From assembly GCA_035274845.1 (NCBI GenBank), contig DATENU010000015.1:186001-250000 (forward strand): a stretch of 64,000 nucleotides of DNA, read 5' to 3'. The first letter of the stretch is position 1. Each line of letters starts with the position of its first letter. The position numbers were made by a program, and so were the translations under genes. Below, piece after piece: positions 35,220-43,578 of this stretch. The notes beneath the pieces are model-generated. The model was not told the DNA's origin, made no database searches, and saw only the letters and a list, made by a program, of their open reading frames with translations. The DNA is from Chthoniobacterales bacterium (lineage in GTDB: Bacteria; Verrucomicrobiota; Verrucomicrobiia; Chthoniobacterales; UBA10450).

Positions 35220-36701
35220 ATGAAAATAACACGACAAATCCTACTGATCCTCGGCGCCCTCGGTTGCAGCCTCCTTTTTTGTTCGGGCGCTGAAACAAAA
35301 TCCGCGGCCCCACCCGCCGGCAAGCCCAACATCATCCACATCGTGGCCGACGATCTCGGCTGGAAAGATGTCGGGTTCAATGGCGCCGCCGACATCAAGA
35401 CGCCGAATCTCGACAAGCTGGCCGCGACCGGCGCGAAATTTACTCAGTTCTACGTTCAGCCGATGTGCACGCCCACGCGCGCCGCCCTTATGACTGGGCG
35501 CTATCCTTATCGTTACGGCCTGCAAACGATCGTCATTCCCACGGCCGCCGCTTACGGGTTGGACACGGCGGAATGGCTGATGCCGCAGGCCCTCAAGGAG
35601 GCCGGCTACAACACGGCGATCATTGGCAAATGGCATCTCGGGCATGCCGACCGGAAATATTGGCCGAAGCAACGCGGCTTTGACTACCAATACGGCGCCA
35701 TGATTGGCGAACTGGATTACTTTACTCACGACGAACATGGGGTGCTGGATTGGTTTCGGGACAACCAGCCAGTCAAGGAAGAGGGTTATGCGACCACACT
35801 CCTCGGCAAGGACGCGGCGAAATACATCAACGCGCAGAATTCAACCAAACCATTTTACCTTTATCTCACGTTCAACGCGCCCCATACGCCCTATCAGGCG
35901 CCGCAAGAATACATCGATCGTTACAAGGACATTCCTGACCCAACGCGCCGCACTTATGCCGGCATGGTCGCCTGTCTGGATGATGAGATTGGCAGGGTGA
36001 TTGATGCGCTCGACAAGAGAGGACTGCGCGAGAATACAATCGTCCTTTTCCACAGCGATAACGGCGGCACGACCAACAAGATGTTTACCGGCCAGATGGC
36101 CGACGTGTCGAAGATCAAGTTGCCCTGCGATAACGGCCTGTATCGGGACGGCAAAGGATCGCTCTTCGAGGGTGGGACCCGAGTTTGCGCGCTGGCGAAT
36201 TGGCCGGGCCACATCAAAGCCGAAACCGTCGATGGAGTCATTCACGCCGTCGATATCTACCCAACCCTGGCCGCCCTGGCCGGCGCTTCGACCGCGAAGT
36301 GCAAGCCGCTCCACGGCGTGAACGTCTGGGATGTGATCGCCGAAAATAAGCCATCGCCGCGGAAAGAATTTATCTACAATGTGGAGCCGTTCCGCGCCGC
36401 GATTCGGCAGGACGACTGGAAACTGATCTGGCGCACGCTTATTCCGACCAGCGTGGACCTCTACAATCTCGCCGACGATCCCACCGAAAAGAACAACCTC
36501 GCTGCCGCCCATCCCGATAAAGTCGTCGCGCTCCAGACGCGTCTCGAAGCCGCCGGCAAGGATTCCGCCAAGCCGTTGGCGCTCGAGTATATTTTTCAGA
36601 CGGCGATGAAAGCGACTACCCCGTTGCTGCCGACGGACGAAGCCTTCTACACGGATGCAGATACCGACTCGACACCTCCAAAGATTGGAACCGAACACTG
36701 A
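35220..36701 (+). CDS. Exported sulfatase (arylsulfatase type I)
   Basis: A 493-residue protein with a signal peptide (LLILGALGCSLLFCSGAE) that hydrolyses sulfate esters in the periplasm or outside the cell. The core begins KPNIIHIVADDLGWKDVG, with metal-binding Asp residues. The formylglycine site is Cys83 in MCTPTRAALMTGRYPYR. Further family motifs are GKWHLG, FLYL-like FYLYLTFNAPHTPYQAP and HSDNGG. Because the site has Cys rather than Ser, it needs an FGE, which is encoded immediately upstream but frameshifted. Substrates of such enzymes are often algal or animal sulfated glycans; none can be assigned here. Confidence 0.93.
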   Translation: MKITRQILLILGALGCSLLFCSGAETKSAAPPAGKPNIIHIVADDLGWKDVGFNGAADIKTPNLDKLAATGAKFTQFYVQPMCTPTRAALMTGRYPYRYGLQTIVIPTAAAYGLDTAEWLMPQALKEAGYNTAIIGKWHLGHADRKYWPKQRGFDYQYGAMIGELDYFTHDEHGVLDWFRDNQPVKEEGYATTLLGKDAAKYINAQNSTKPFYLYLTFNAPHTPYQAPQEYIDRYKDIPDPTRRTYAGMVACLDDEIGRVIDALDKRGLRENTIVLFHSDNGGTTNKMFTGQMADVSKIKLPCDNGLYRDGKGSLFEGGTRVCALANWPGHIKAETVDGVIHAVDIYPTLAALAGASTAKCKPLHGVNVWDVIAENKPSPRKEFIYNVEPFRAAIRQDDWKLIWRTLIPTSVDLYNLADDPTEKNNLAAAHPDKVVALQTRLEAAGKDSAKPLALEYIFQTAMKATTPLLPTDEAFYTDADTDSTPPKIGTEH

Positions 36702-36703
36702 GG

Positions 36704-37570
36704 ATGAATATGCGGAGGATGAAATCAGTTCTTTGCCTGGCAGCGATCGCGCTGTTCCTGATCAATCGTCCGAGCGCGATCGGTTCGGTCGATGCGAATG
36801 GAGCGGCGCAGGACATCGACGAAAGCCCGCCGCCGGTGGTGCAGGATCGGTCGAAGGAAACAGTGGCGCCCCCCCTCGAGAAGAAATGTGAACCGCCGGC
36901 GGACACCGAGTTTCGGATCGGACTTCCGGGATGGATGGCCGGATTGTCCGGGGATTTCGGCGTCCGCGGAACGGTGGCCGACGTAGATGTCGATTTTGTC
37001 GACATCCTAAAGCGGGTCGACATGATCGCGGCCGGGTCGCTCTACTATCGCTCGCATCGCTGGGAATTCTCGGCGGACGGCCTTTACCTGCGGCTGTCGG
37101 ACGAGGCACAGCTGCGAGGTGTCCTCTTTGGTAGTGCGCACCTCGCGCTGAAGTCGGCCTTCGCGGAAGGGTTCGTCGGTTACCGGATGATTAATTGTCA
37201 GCAGGGCTATCTCTCGCATTTCGCGGGCTTCCGCTACAACTACATGAGCGGCGATTTCCGCCTCACGGGCGCTCTCGCCGCCGGCCGCCGCACGTTTGGC
37301 GAGATCGATTGGGTCGATCCGGTGGTTGGCCTAGGCGGCCGGGTCCATCTCTGGAAACCGATCTCGCTCTGGGCCCGGGCCGATTTCGGCGGCTTCGGCA
37401 CGGTCAGCGATTTCACCTGGCAAGTGCAGGGCGGGCTCGAGCTCCAAATCACTCGTTCGATCTACTCGAACATCGGCTGGCGCCATTTGAAGAACGACTA
37501 CACCTCCGGCGGGTTCACGGACAAGACCGCGATGAGCGGTCCGTACATCGAAACCGGCATCAATTTCTAG
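36704..37570 (+). CDS. Predicted outer-membrane beta-barrel protein
   Basis: A 288-residue exported protein with an N-terminal signal (VLCLAAIALFLINRPSAIGS), a Pro/charged linker (~30-65) and a beta-rich domain with alternating aromatic and polar residues. Examples are RWEFSADGLYLRLS, GYLSHFAGFRYNYMSGDF and ARADFGGFGTVSDFTWQVQGGLEL. It ends in YIETGINF, a typical last strand with a terminal Phe for outer-membrane insertion. Three in-frame ATGs (36704, 36710, 36719) are possible starts and none has an ideally spaced ribosome-binding site. It lies 2 bp after the sulfatase. Function is unknown. Confidence 0.75.
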   Translation: MNMRRMKSVLCLAAIALFLINRPSAIGSVDANGAAQDIDESPPPVVQDRSKETVAPPLEKKCEPPADTEFRIGLPGWMAGLSGDFGVRGTVADVDVDFVDILKRVDMIAAGSLYYRSHRWEFSADGLYLRLSDEAQLRGVLFGSAHLALKSAFAEGFVGYRMINCQQGYLSHFAGFRYNYMSGDFRLTGALAAGRRTFGEIDWVDPVVGLGGRVHLWKPISLWARADFGGFGTVSDFTWQVQGGLELQITRSIYSNIGWRHLKNDYTSGGFTDKTAMSGPYIETGINF

Positions 37571-37621
37571 ATCGAAGGATCGACCCACCAGAATTCAAGC
37601 CCATAGAAAGAAGACAAATCA

Positions 37622-38374
37622 ATGATTCGAAAAATCAAATACAGCTTCCTGTCCGCTTTCGTTGCTCTGATGGCGGCGACTGTTGCGGTCCAGGCCCAGG
37701 ACAAGAAACCGGAGACCGCTACCACGGCGCCGAGCAACGGAAACGGCTCGACTGCGCCTACGAAAGAAAAGCAGACGGCAGCAACGCCAGAATCCGTGCT
37801 GGCGGAATTGAAGGCCGGCAATGCCAGGTTCGTTTCAGGCCATCCGCTCAAGCGTGATCTCAAAGCAGACGTCAAGGCCACCGCCTCCGGTCAATATCCT
37901 CTGGCGGTAGTCCTGAGCTGCCTCGACTCGCGTCAGCCGATTGAAATTGTCCTCGATCAAGGCGTCGGCGACATCTTTAGCGCCCGGGTCGCTGGCAACC
38001 TGGTGGACGAGGATATTCTCGGAAGCATGGAATTCGCCTGCAAGGTTTCGGGCTCGAAACTGATAACAGTCCTCGGCCACACGAACTGCGGCGCGATCAA
38101 AGGCGCGATTGACGACGTCAAGTTGGGCAACCTCACCAGCCTGTTGGCCAAGGTTAAGCCAGCCGTTGCGCAGGTTCCGGCAGACGTGAAGCCGCGCGAT
38201 TCCAAGAACCACGACTTCGTCGACAAAGTCGGGGAAGCCAACGTCCGGCTGGTGATGCAACAGGTCCGCGAACGGAGCCCGATCCTGCGCGAGATGATCG
38301 ATCAGAAGCAGATCGGCCTGGTCGGCGGCATGTACGATCTTTCCACGGGCGAGGTTCACTTCTTCGAGAAGTAG
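37622..38374 (+). CDS. Beta-class carbonic anhydrase, exported
   Basis: A 250-residue zinc enzyme hydrating CO2 to bicarbonate. The zinc ligands are Cys100 in LSCLDSRQP, His153 and Cys156 in LGHTNCGAIKGA, with the Asp102-Arg104 pair intact. Also visible are RVAGNLVDEDILGSMEFA and the end motif GGMYDLSTGEVHFF. Unlike the common cytoplasmic forms it has a signal peptide (SAFVALMAATVAVQAQ) and a ~35-residue disordered linker, so it should act in the periplasm. There it could handle CO2 released by the decarboxylases of this region, a speculative link. It is transcribed alone or with the beta-barrel gene. Confidence 0.92.
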   Translation: MIRKIKYSFLSAFVALMAATVAVQAQDKKPETATTAPSNGNGSTAPTKEKQTAATPESVLAELKAGNARFVSGHPLKRDLKADVKATASGQYPLAVVLSCLDSRQPIEIVLDQGVGDIFSARVAGNLVDEDILGSMEFACKVSGSKLITVLGHTNCGAIKGAIDDVKLGNLTSLLAKVKPAVAQVPADVKPRDSKNHDFVDKVGEANVRLVMQQVRERSPILREMIDQKQIGLVGGMYDLSTGEVHFFEK

Positions 38375-38401
38375 AAAGCCGACCTAATCCGCAAAAGGAC
38401 C

Positions 38402-38773
38402 TATCGAGTTACAGAATGGTCCGGTGACTTCGATCTGTTTCCCGGGGACGGCGAGCCACAGGTTCGCGGTCGTGACCCTTTTGTTTCCGACCGGCGCCAA
38501 ATCAAACCAGCGGTGGATTTCCGGCTATTCCGAAGCTTGCGCGATATGTGGAAAATTGTTGCCATCTGTCGTGACGGACGCACGCCACCGCCAGTACAGC
38601 GCCGCCGCCGCCGTTCGATTCTCCACGCCGAGCTCTTCAAAAACGTCGTGCACATGCTTCTTCACTGTCTCTGTTTGTTTGGTCCGTCGATTATCTCGGG
38701 TCGAACCCGAACTCATGAGGATCGTGAGATTTTCGTCGGCATGGATGTCGACGTAGCTCGCATTCTTGCACAA
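38402..38773 (-). pseudogene. Decayed LuxR-type regulator remnant in a 566-bp gap
   Basis: No intact gene lies between 38375 and 38940. On the minus strand, part of a LuxR helix-turn-helix remains: ETVKKHVHDVFEELGVENRTAAAAL, the recognition helix and following turn, without the upstream half of the domain or a receiver (~38590-38680). A second minus-strand piece at ~38402-38527, in another frame, reads like protein (EIHRWFDLAPVGNKRV and beyond) but begins after a stop and is unrecognised. Both look like remains of genes lost from this spot. The rest of the gap shows nothing I can name. Confidence 0.45.
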
Positions 38774-38940
38774 CGTCTGTCGCTAAAGCCGCGGTCGGTT
38801 TCGTCAGGCACAGATAGCGGTGTGGTTCGGGCGGCGGTTCTCTTGTTAGAAGCTTAATCGGGCCGTCGAAACGACAATGAAAACACGCAAATTGGTGTTC
38901 GACAACACTTCGGTAGTTCTGGTAGTCACGCGACCTCCCC

Positions 38941-39831
38941 ATGCGACGGTATTACCAAATTCTTGGCGTGTCGCCGAAGGCAACCTCAGAAGAGATAAAG
39001 GCGGCCTGGCTCTTTAGCATTAAGGCCTTTCATCCAGACAAATTCTCCCGTTCCTCGCCAGAACAGCAGCGAACGGCCGAGGCGCGAACGAAAGCGATCA
39101 ACGAAGCGTATGCTATCCTTTCCGATCCTCATAAGCGAGCGGCCTACGACCGAGAATCTGTTGCGCAAGGCCCCAACGTCGCTGCGTCGCCACCTCCACC
39201 GCCGCCGACACGACCGCCCCCGCCGCCGACATCTCGACCACCGCCGACGCCACCACCCCAGCCAACATCTACGCCACCTCCCCATGCTTCCGCTCCCGTC
39301 TCCGGGATCGCATCGGCCGGCTCGGCGAAAGGGTTCAACGCAGGTGGATTGTTAATTGTTGGAGTCGTGCTGGTCATAATAACGACGGCAGCGATCCTCA
39401 CAGCTTTTCAGACCACAAACCGTCAGACGTTATTGAGGTATTCCTCACCAAGTCCAGCCGCCACAATCGAAAAGGAATTTGATGCCGATAAGTTCCTCAA
39501 TGCTCCTAAAGCTGAGGCGGTAGTGAACAGCAAGCAGGTCCCAACAAACCAAGAGTCTGTTTCGAGGACGCCTTCGCCACCCCCGACGCCCGTGGTAACA
39601 TATCGCGTTAGCGGCCTCCCCAAGCGGGACCGCTTTCTAAATGTACGAGCTGGACCGGGTACCAACCACCCTGTAGTCGCCGCGTTGATGCCCACGGGCC
39701 GCGGCATCATTCTCGGTCCCGGACGTGTTAATAATGGAGGAACGATCTGGCAGGAAATATTTTCTGGCACATATCATGGCTGGGTCAACGCTGAATACCT
39801 CGTGACCGAACTGCCAGTAGCTAAGCCGTAA
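38941..39831 (+). CDS. J-domain membrane protein with C-terminal SH3-like domain
   Basis: A 296-residue protein. Residues 1-70 are a J domain, the partner module of Hsp70/DnaK, with the essential HPD tripeptide in IKAFHPDKFS. A Pro-rich linker (~83-118) is followed by a hydrophobic helix (~135-157, LLIVGVVLVIITTAAIL), a second linker and a bacterial SH3-like domain (~220-290, LNVRAGPGTNHPVVAALMPTG and GWVNAEYL). The orientation would put the J domain in the cytoplasm and the SH3 domain in the periplasm, where SH3b folds often bind wall peptides. It may localise DnaK to the membrane. The combination is uncommon. Role unknown. Confidence 0.85.
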   Translation: MRRYYQILGVSPKATSEEIKAAWLFSIKAFHPDKFSRSSPEQQRTAEARTKAINEAYAILSDPHKRAAYDRESVAQGPNVAASPPPPPPTRPPPPPTSRPPPTPPPQPTSTPPPHASAPVSGIASAGSAKGFNAGGLLIVGVVLVIITTAAILTAFQTTNRQTLLRYSSPSPAATIEKEFDADKFLNAPKAEAVVNSKQVPTNQESVSRTPSPPPTPVVTYRVSGLPKRDRFLNVRAGPGTNHPVVAALMPTGRGIILGPGRVNNGGTIWQEIFSGTYHGWVNAEYLVTELPVAKP

Positions 39832-39834
39832 TTC

Positions 39835-40931
39835 ATGAGCTTCTACTTGCGAAAAAGCATCAGCGTCGGCCCACTTCGCTTTAATTTATCCAATTCTGGT
39901 GTTGGCGTTTCGGTCGGTGTGAAAGGGTTTAGAGTTGGTGCAGGGCCGCGGGGTAATTACGTCCACATGGGTCGGGGCGGGATCTATTATCGCAAAACGT
40001 TATCCCAGCCCTCTAGACGCAATGGGTCGTCAAGGAGCGTCGGAGGATCGGAACCTGGTTTTACTGCACCTCCTGCGCAGGGCGTTGGTCCGATGGAGGA
40101 CATCGAATCTGGAAACGTCGAGGATATGGTGGATTCATCGTCGGCGGAGCTTTTGCAAGAGCTTGACGAGAAAAAACGAAGGCTTCGAATAGGGCCCTTC
40201 TTTGCCACAGCGGCGCTGGTTGCTGCCTTGGCAATGTTCGTCGTCGGTGTAAATCCGATAATCCAGTGTGGTCTAGACATCTGTTGGCTTGCAGCAACAC
40301 TGTTTGCATTTCAATGCGATGCATTGGCGAAACGGTCGTGTTGTTCTATCATTTCGACGCTCCTTTGGAGCGCGCCTATGAGGCACTCCATAAAGCAGCC
40401 GCGGAACTGACGACGTGTGCCGGTTGCTGGCACATTGCGGCCTCAGGCGCTGTTTACGATCGGAAGTATCATGCCGGGGCGTCCGAAGTCGTGGATCGCA
40501 AATCAACGGCGATAAGACGTGCCGCCCCTCCGTTTCTCAAGACGAATATAGAAACCGTCAGTATTGGCGTCGGGAAGCAGACGCTGTTCTTGTTTCCAGA
40601 CCGCGTTCTTGTTTACGCGTCTGGAAAGGTAGGAGCGATTGGCTACGATCTCCTCCGAGTTTCGGTTTGCCAGACCCGCTTCGTCGAAGCATCCGTCCCT
40701 AGCGATGCTCGCGTCGTGGGGCAAACCTGGCGCTATGTAAACAAAAATGGCGGGCCGGACCGGCGGTTTGCGAACAATCCGACACTGTCTATTTGCCTAT
40801 ATGATGAACTGCATCTCACGAGCAGTAGTGGGCTCAATGAAATTATTCAGGTTTCACGATCTGGGGTTGGCGCCGGGCTTGAGCAAGCAGTGACTACGTT
40901 AAAGTCGTATCTAGCACGACCGATCCTCTGA
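39835..40931 (+). pseudogene. DUF4236 protein, frameshifted
   Basis: The first frame (39835-40410) has the DUF4236 N-terminus SFYLRKSISVGPLRFNLSNSG and VHMGRGGIYYRKTL, then a charged helix and two membrane helices. Past ~40325 the expected protein continues in the next frame (to 40931): TVVLFYHFDAPLERAYEAL, CAGCWHIAASGAV, KTNIETVSIGVGKQTLFLFPD and GGPDRRFANNP, all familiar from full-length DUF4236 proteins. One missing base near 40325-40335 accounts for the break; no classical slippery heptamer is present. Function of the family is unknown. The start is 3 bp after the J-domain stop. Confidence 0.82.
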
Positions 40932-40961
40932 GCCCGTGATTCGCGGAGGGGTCGAAATGAC

Positions 40962-40983
40962 CGCTCTTTTCCCAAGGGGAGCG
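40962..40983. terminator. Hairpin beside the tRNA fragment
   Basis: CGCTC (40962-40966) pairs with GAGCG (40979-40983), and inside it CCC (40971-40973) pairs with GGG (40976-40978) across AA, with TTTT bulged. It follows the DUF4236 stop by 30 bp and lies at the 3' side of the tRNA fragment. It could terminate either direction; no T-tract supports it. Confidence 0.3.
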
Positions 40984-41030
40984 CACCCGTGAAGATTCGA
41001 ACTTCAAACTTCTGATCCGTAGTCAGATGC
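40982..41030 (-). tRNA. tRNA-Arg(ACG) 3' fragment, probable attachment-site remnant
   Basis: On the minus strand these ~49 bases form the 3' half of a tRNA. The anticodon arm is TCTGA-CTACGGA-TCAGA (41027 to 41011), whose loop has anticodon ACG. The T arm is TGAAG-TTCGAAT-CTTCA, and the 3' acceptor strand is CGGGTGC with discriminator G. The matching 5' acceptor GCACCCG and the D arm are absent upstream; sequence departs from tRNA beyond ~41030. A bare 3' half of this size is what tRNA-targeting integrases leave at the far end of an inserted element. It is not a working tRNA. Confidence 0.72.
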
Positions 41031-41301
41031 ACCGTTTTCGCGATCAGAGGGTGGGGGATTCATGTTTTGCATGGGGTCCCAACATAGTTCCTTAGCCAGG
41101 CGTTAGCCGGAAGTTTGCATGTTGGGATTTCACTAAGGCAAACGCGTGGTTCCTCAATGGAGTTTCGTTTTCGGCGGGCGGATTGATTCATTTTAGTGTT
41201 GCTTGCGTTTCCGCTTTTTGTTCTTCTCGTCTCTCCCCTCTTCCCCATCCCCACCTTTCACCAACTTCCGCCAATAGCATTGTTCAAACGGAGAATTCCC
41301 C
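41031..41301. other. Intergenic leader before the eCIS operon with interleaved inverted repeats
   Basis: No gene is visible in these 271 bases. Two inverted repeats interleave: TCCCAACAT (41077-41085) with ATGTTGGGA (41119-41127), and CCTTAG (41090-41095) with CTAAGG (41133-41138). This is the order of an H-type pseudoknot rather than nested hairpins. A pyrimidine-rich stretch follows (41215-41265). The sheath gene has a good GGAG ribosome-binding site at 41299-8 spacing (GGAGAATTCCCC before ATG). The eCIS promoter should be here, but no clear boxes are seen. Confidence 0.5.
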
Positions 41302-43563
41302 ATGCCAGCGACTCTTTCCTATCCCGGCGTTTACATTGAAGAAATTCCGAGCGGCGTCCGCACCATAACGGGTGTGGCTACGTCGATCACGGCTTTCATT
41401 GGGCGAACGCGCCGAGGGCCGGTGAATCAACCGACCGTCGTGAACAGCTTCGCCGATTTTGAGCGCCTTTTCGGCGGGCTCGCCGCGGACCACACGGTCG
41501 CGTATGCAGTAAAGGATTTTTTTGGAAACGGCGGTGGCCAGGCAATCATCGTTCGGCTTTACAAGCCATTTTTTGCTACCACTTCCATGCAGGTCGCCGC
41601 GGCGGGGATGGCGTTGACTGATGCGCAAAAGGGGGCCGACGCCGTTAACCTGGCTGCCCAAAACGAAAAGATTAACAACGTAACTCCTCCGACAGCAGCT
41701 TCAGTGAAGACCGCAGCCAACAATGCAATTCCTTTAAGCCCCTCCGCGAAACCGGCAGAGCGATTAGCGGCGGAGAAGGTCGCGGCTGCCGCTGCCGCCG
41801 AAGCCGACAGGGCGCCATATACGAATAACGATTCGTTAAAGATGGATATTTCTGGAAATCCTACAGGTGGCAAAATCAAATTTGCAGCCGGGTCGATGGA
41901 TTCGGGTGATATCCTGATCACGGATCTGACGGATAGCACGTCCGCCGGCTCTACCAGCGCAGCAACCGCTGTTAAGAATGCCTTCAACGCGCTGTTCCCA
42001 GGCACAGTCATGACTGTCGTGCGAACCGGCCCCACTCCGGCGGCATCGACGAACTTTTCTTTCTTGATAACTTTTCAAACGGCCTCCGACGTTCCACAAC
42101 CCGCGTCGATCAACGTCACTAGTCCCGCGGGGTCGCCCCTCACGCCTGCCGTCTCAAAGGTGACAATTTCCTTCCCGCAGCCGGATGCCGACAGTGTAGC
42201 GAAGGCGGCGTCTGATGCCGCCGGTACGATGAACAACCCTGGCCCTGCCGTGACCAGCGCAGTTGGACAAATTGCGCCGAACAATCGGGCGCGCCTAACT
42301 ATTCCTAATGGCGCCAACGACCTGACTCTCGAAGCCGCCACACCAGGCGCGTGGGGAAACTTGCTCCAAGTCGAGGTCGATTACGCGACCAAGCCAGACG
42401 ATAATGGAATGCCGGACACAACCTTATATAACCTGACGATTACCGATGGAGGCACAGGTAAGACCGAGCAAATCCGCAACGTCACGGGCACCGCAAACGC
42501 CGTTCGTTCAGTCAGCCGCGTCCTGGACAATGAATCGTCGCTCGTGCGAGTGGTGGGCACCGCGCCGACAGCGCGACCGGCTGAGACAATGGGAACGCCC
42601 ATCACTGTGGGTGCGGCGGACGTGGCGGTCGACAGTCAGCCGTTGAGCGCCGTAGAATTTGAGGGCAGCGCCGCGGACAAGACTGGCTTGTTTGCGCTCG
42701 ATAAAGCGGACTTGTTCAATGTTCTCTGCATTCCCGCTGATACGCGAGACGGCGATACTCCGGTGACCACTTATCCAGCGGCAGCGAATTACTGCTCGGC
42801 GCGGCGGGCAATGCTCGTTGTCGACCCGCCGGCGGCGTGGACCGCGAATCCGGACACGGCGGCGGCGAAGGCGCTCGCCGGTCTGAACAGCGTGGGAATA
42901 CACGGCCCCGCCGCGCGCAATGCTGCCCTGTTTTTCCCGCGTATCATTGAATCCGACCCAACGCGCGGAGGGCAACTCGATGTCTTTGTTCCCTGCGGAG
43001 CCATTGCGGGCATCTTCGCCCGGACTGACTCGACTCGCGGCGTATGGAAGGCTCCGGCGGGCCTCGACGCCGCTATCAACGGTATCGCCGGTTTGCAGGT
43101 TAACCTGTCCGATGGCGAGAACGGCCAACTCAATCCACAAGCCGTCAATAGCCTGCGGAATTTTGCGGTAGCGGGGCCGGTTGTCTGGGGTGCCCGGACG
43201 CTTCGCGGCGCGGATGCGATCGGAGACGAATACAAATACATTCCGGTGCGCCGCACGGCTCTGTTTATCGAGGAGAGCCTCTATCGCGGGACGCAGTGGG
43301 TCGTGTTCGAACCGAATGACGAGCCGCTTTGGGCGCAAATCCGTCTCAACGTCGGAGCGTTCATGCACAATCTTTTCCGGCAGGGCGCCTTCCAGGGAGT
43401 CACACCAAAGGAGGCGTACTTCGTGAAGTGCGACAAGGAAACGACCACGCAGAACGACATCGATCTCGGGGTCGTCAATATCCTGGTCGGGTTCGCCCCG
43501 CTGAAACCGGCCGAGTTTGTCGTGATCAAGCTCCAGCAGATAGCCGGGCAGATCCAAACCTAA
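41302..43563 (+). CDS. eCIS contractile tail sheath protein
   Basis: A 753-residue sheath subunit that polymerises around the tube and contracts to drive it into a target. The N-terminus SYPGVYIEEIPSGVRTITGV is the classic sheath opening. The C-terminal ~300 residues carry the conserved core: AANYCSARRAMLVVDPP, SSNAA-equivalent HGPAARNAALFFPRI, PAGLDAAINGIAGL, WGARTLRGADAIGDEYKYIPVRR and LFRQGAFQGVTPKEAYFVKCD. Between ~95 and 330 lies an Ala/Thr/Ser-rich insertion not needed for the core, making it longer than Afp2/Afp3 (~355-450). Only one sheath gene is seen, where Afp/PVC have up to three. It is first in the locus and has a GGAG ribosome-binding site. Confidence 0.93.
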   Translation: MPATLSYPGVYIEEIPSGVRTITGVATSITAFIGRTRRGPVNQPTVVNSFADFERLFGGLAADHTVAYAVKDFFGNGGGQAIIVRLYKPFFATTSMQVAAAGMALTDAQKGADAVNLAAQNEKINNVTPPTAASVKTAANNAIPLSPSAKPAERLAAEKVAAAAAAEADRAPYTNNDSLKMDISGNPTGGKIKFAAGSMDSGDILITDLTDSTSAGSTSAATAVKNAFNALFPGTVMTVVRTGPTPAASTNFSFLITFQTASDVPQPASINVTSPAGSPLTPAVSKVTISFPQPDADSVAKAASDAAGTMNNPGPAVTSAVGQIAPNNRARLTIPNGANDLTLEAATPGAWGNLLQVEVDYATKPDDNGMPDTTLYNLTITDGGTGKTEQIRNVTGTANAVRSVSRVLDNESSLVRVVGTAPTARPAETMGTPITVGAADVAVDSQPLSAVEFEGSAADKTGLFALDKADLFNVLCIPADTRDGDTPVTTYPAAANYCSARRAMLVVDPPAAWTANPDTAAAKALAGLNSVGIHGPAARNAALFFPRIIESDPTRGGQLDVFVPCGAIAGIFARTDSTRGVWKAPAGLDAAINGIAGLQVNLSDGENGQLNPQAVNSLRNFAVAGPVVWGARTLRGADAIGDEYKYIPVRRTALFIEESLYRGTQWVVFEPNDEPLWAQIRLNVGAFMHNLFRQGAFQGVTPKEAYFVKCDKETTTQNDIDLGVVNILVGFAPLKPAEFVVIKLQQIAGQIQT

Positions 43564-43578
43564 ACCGAGGAAATCTCC

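Noticed and set aside
39190-39300. Long overlapping open frames on both strands
   Set aside because: They mirror the Pro-rich linker (CCN codons) of the J-domain protein and give only Gly/Arg or Arg/His-rich translations.
40320-40335. Programmed -1 frameshifting in DUF4236
   Set aside because: No X-XXY-YYZ slippery heptamer is present at the junction.
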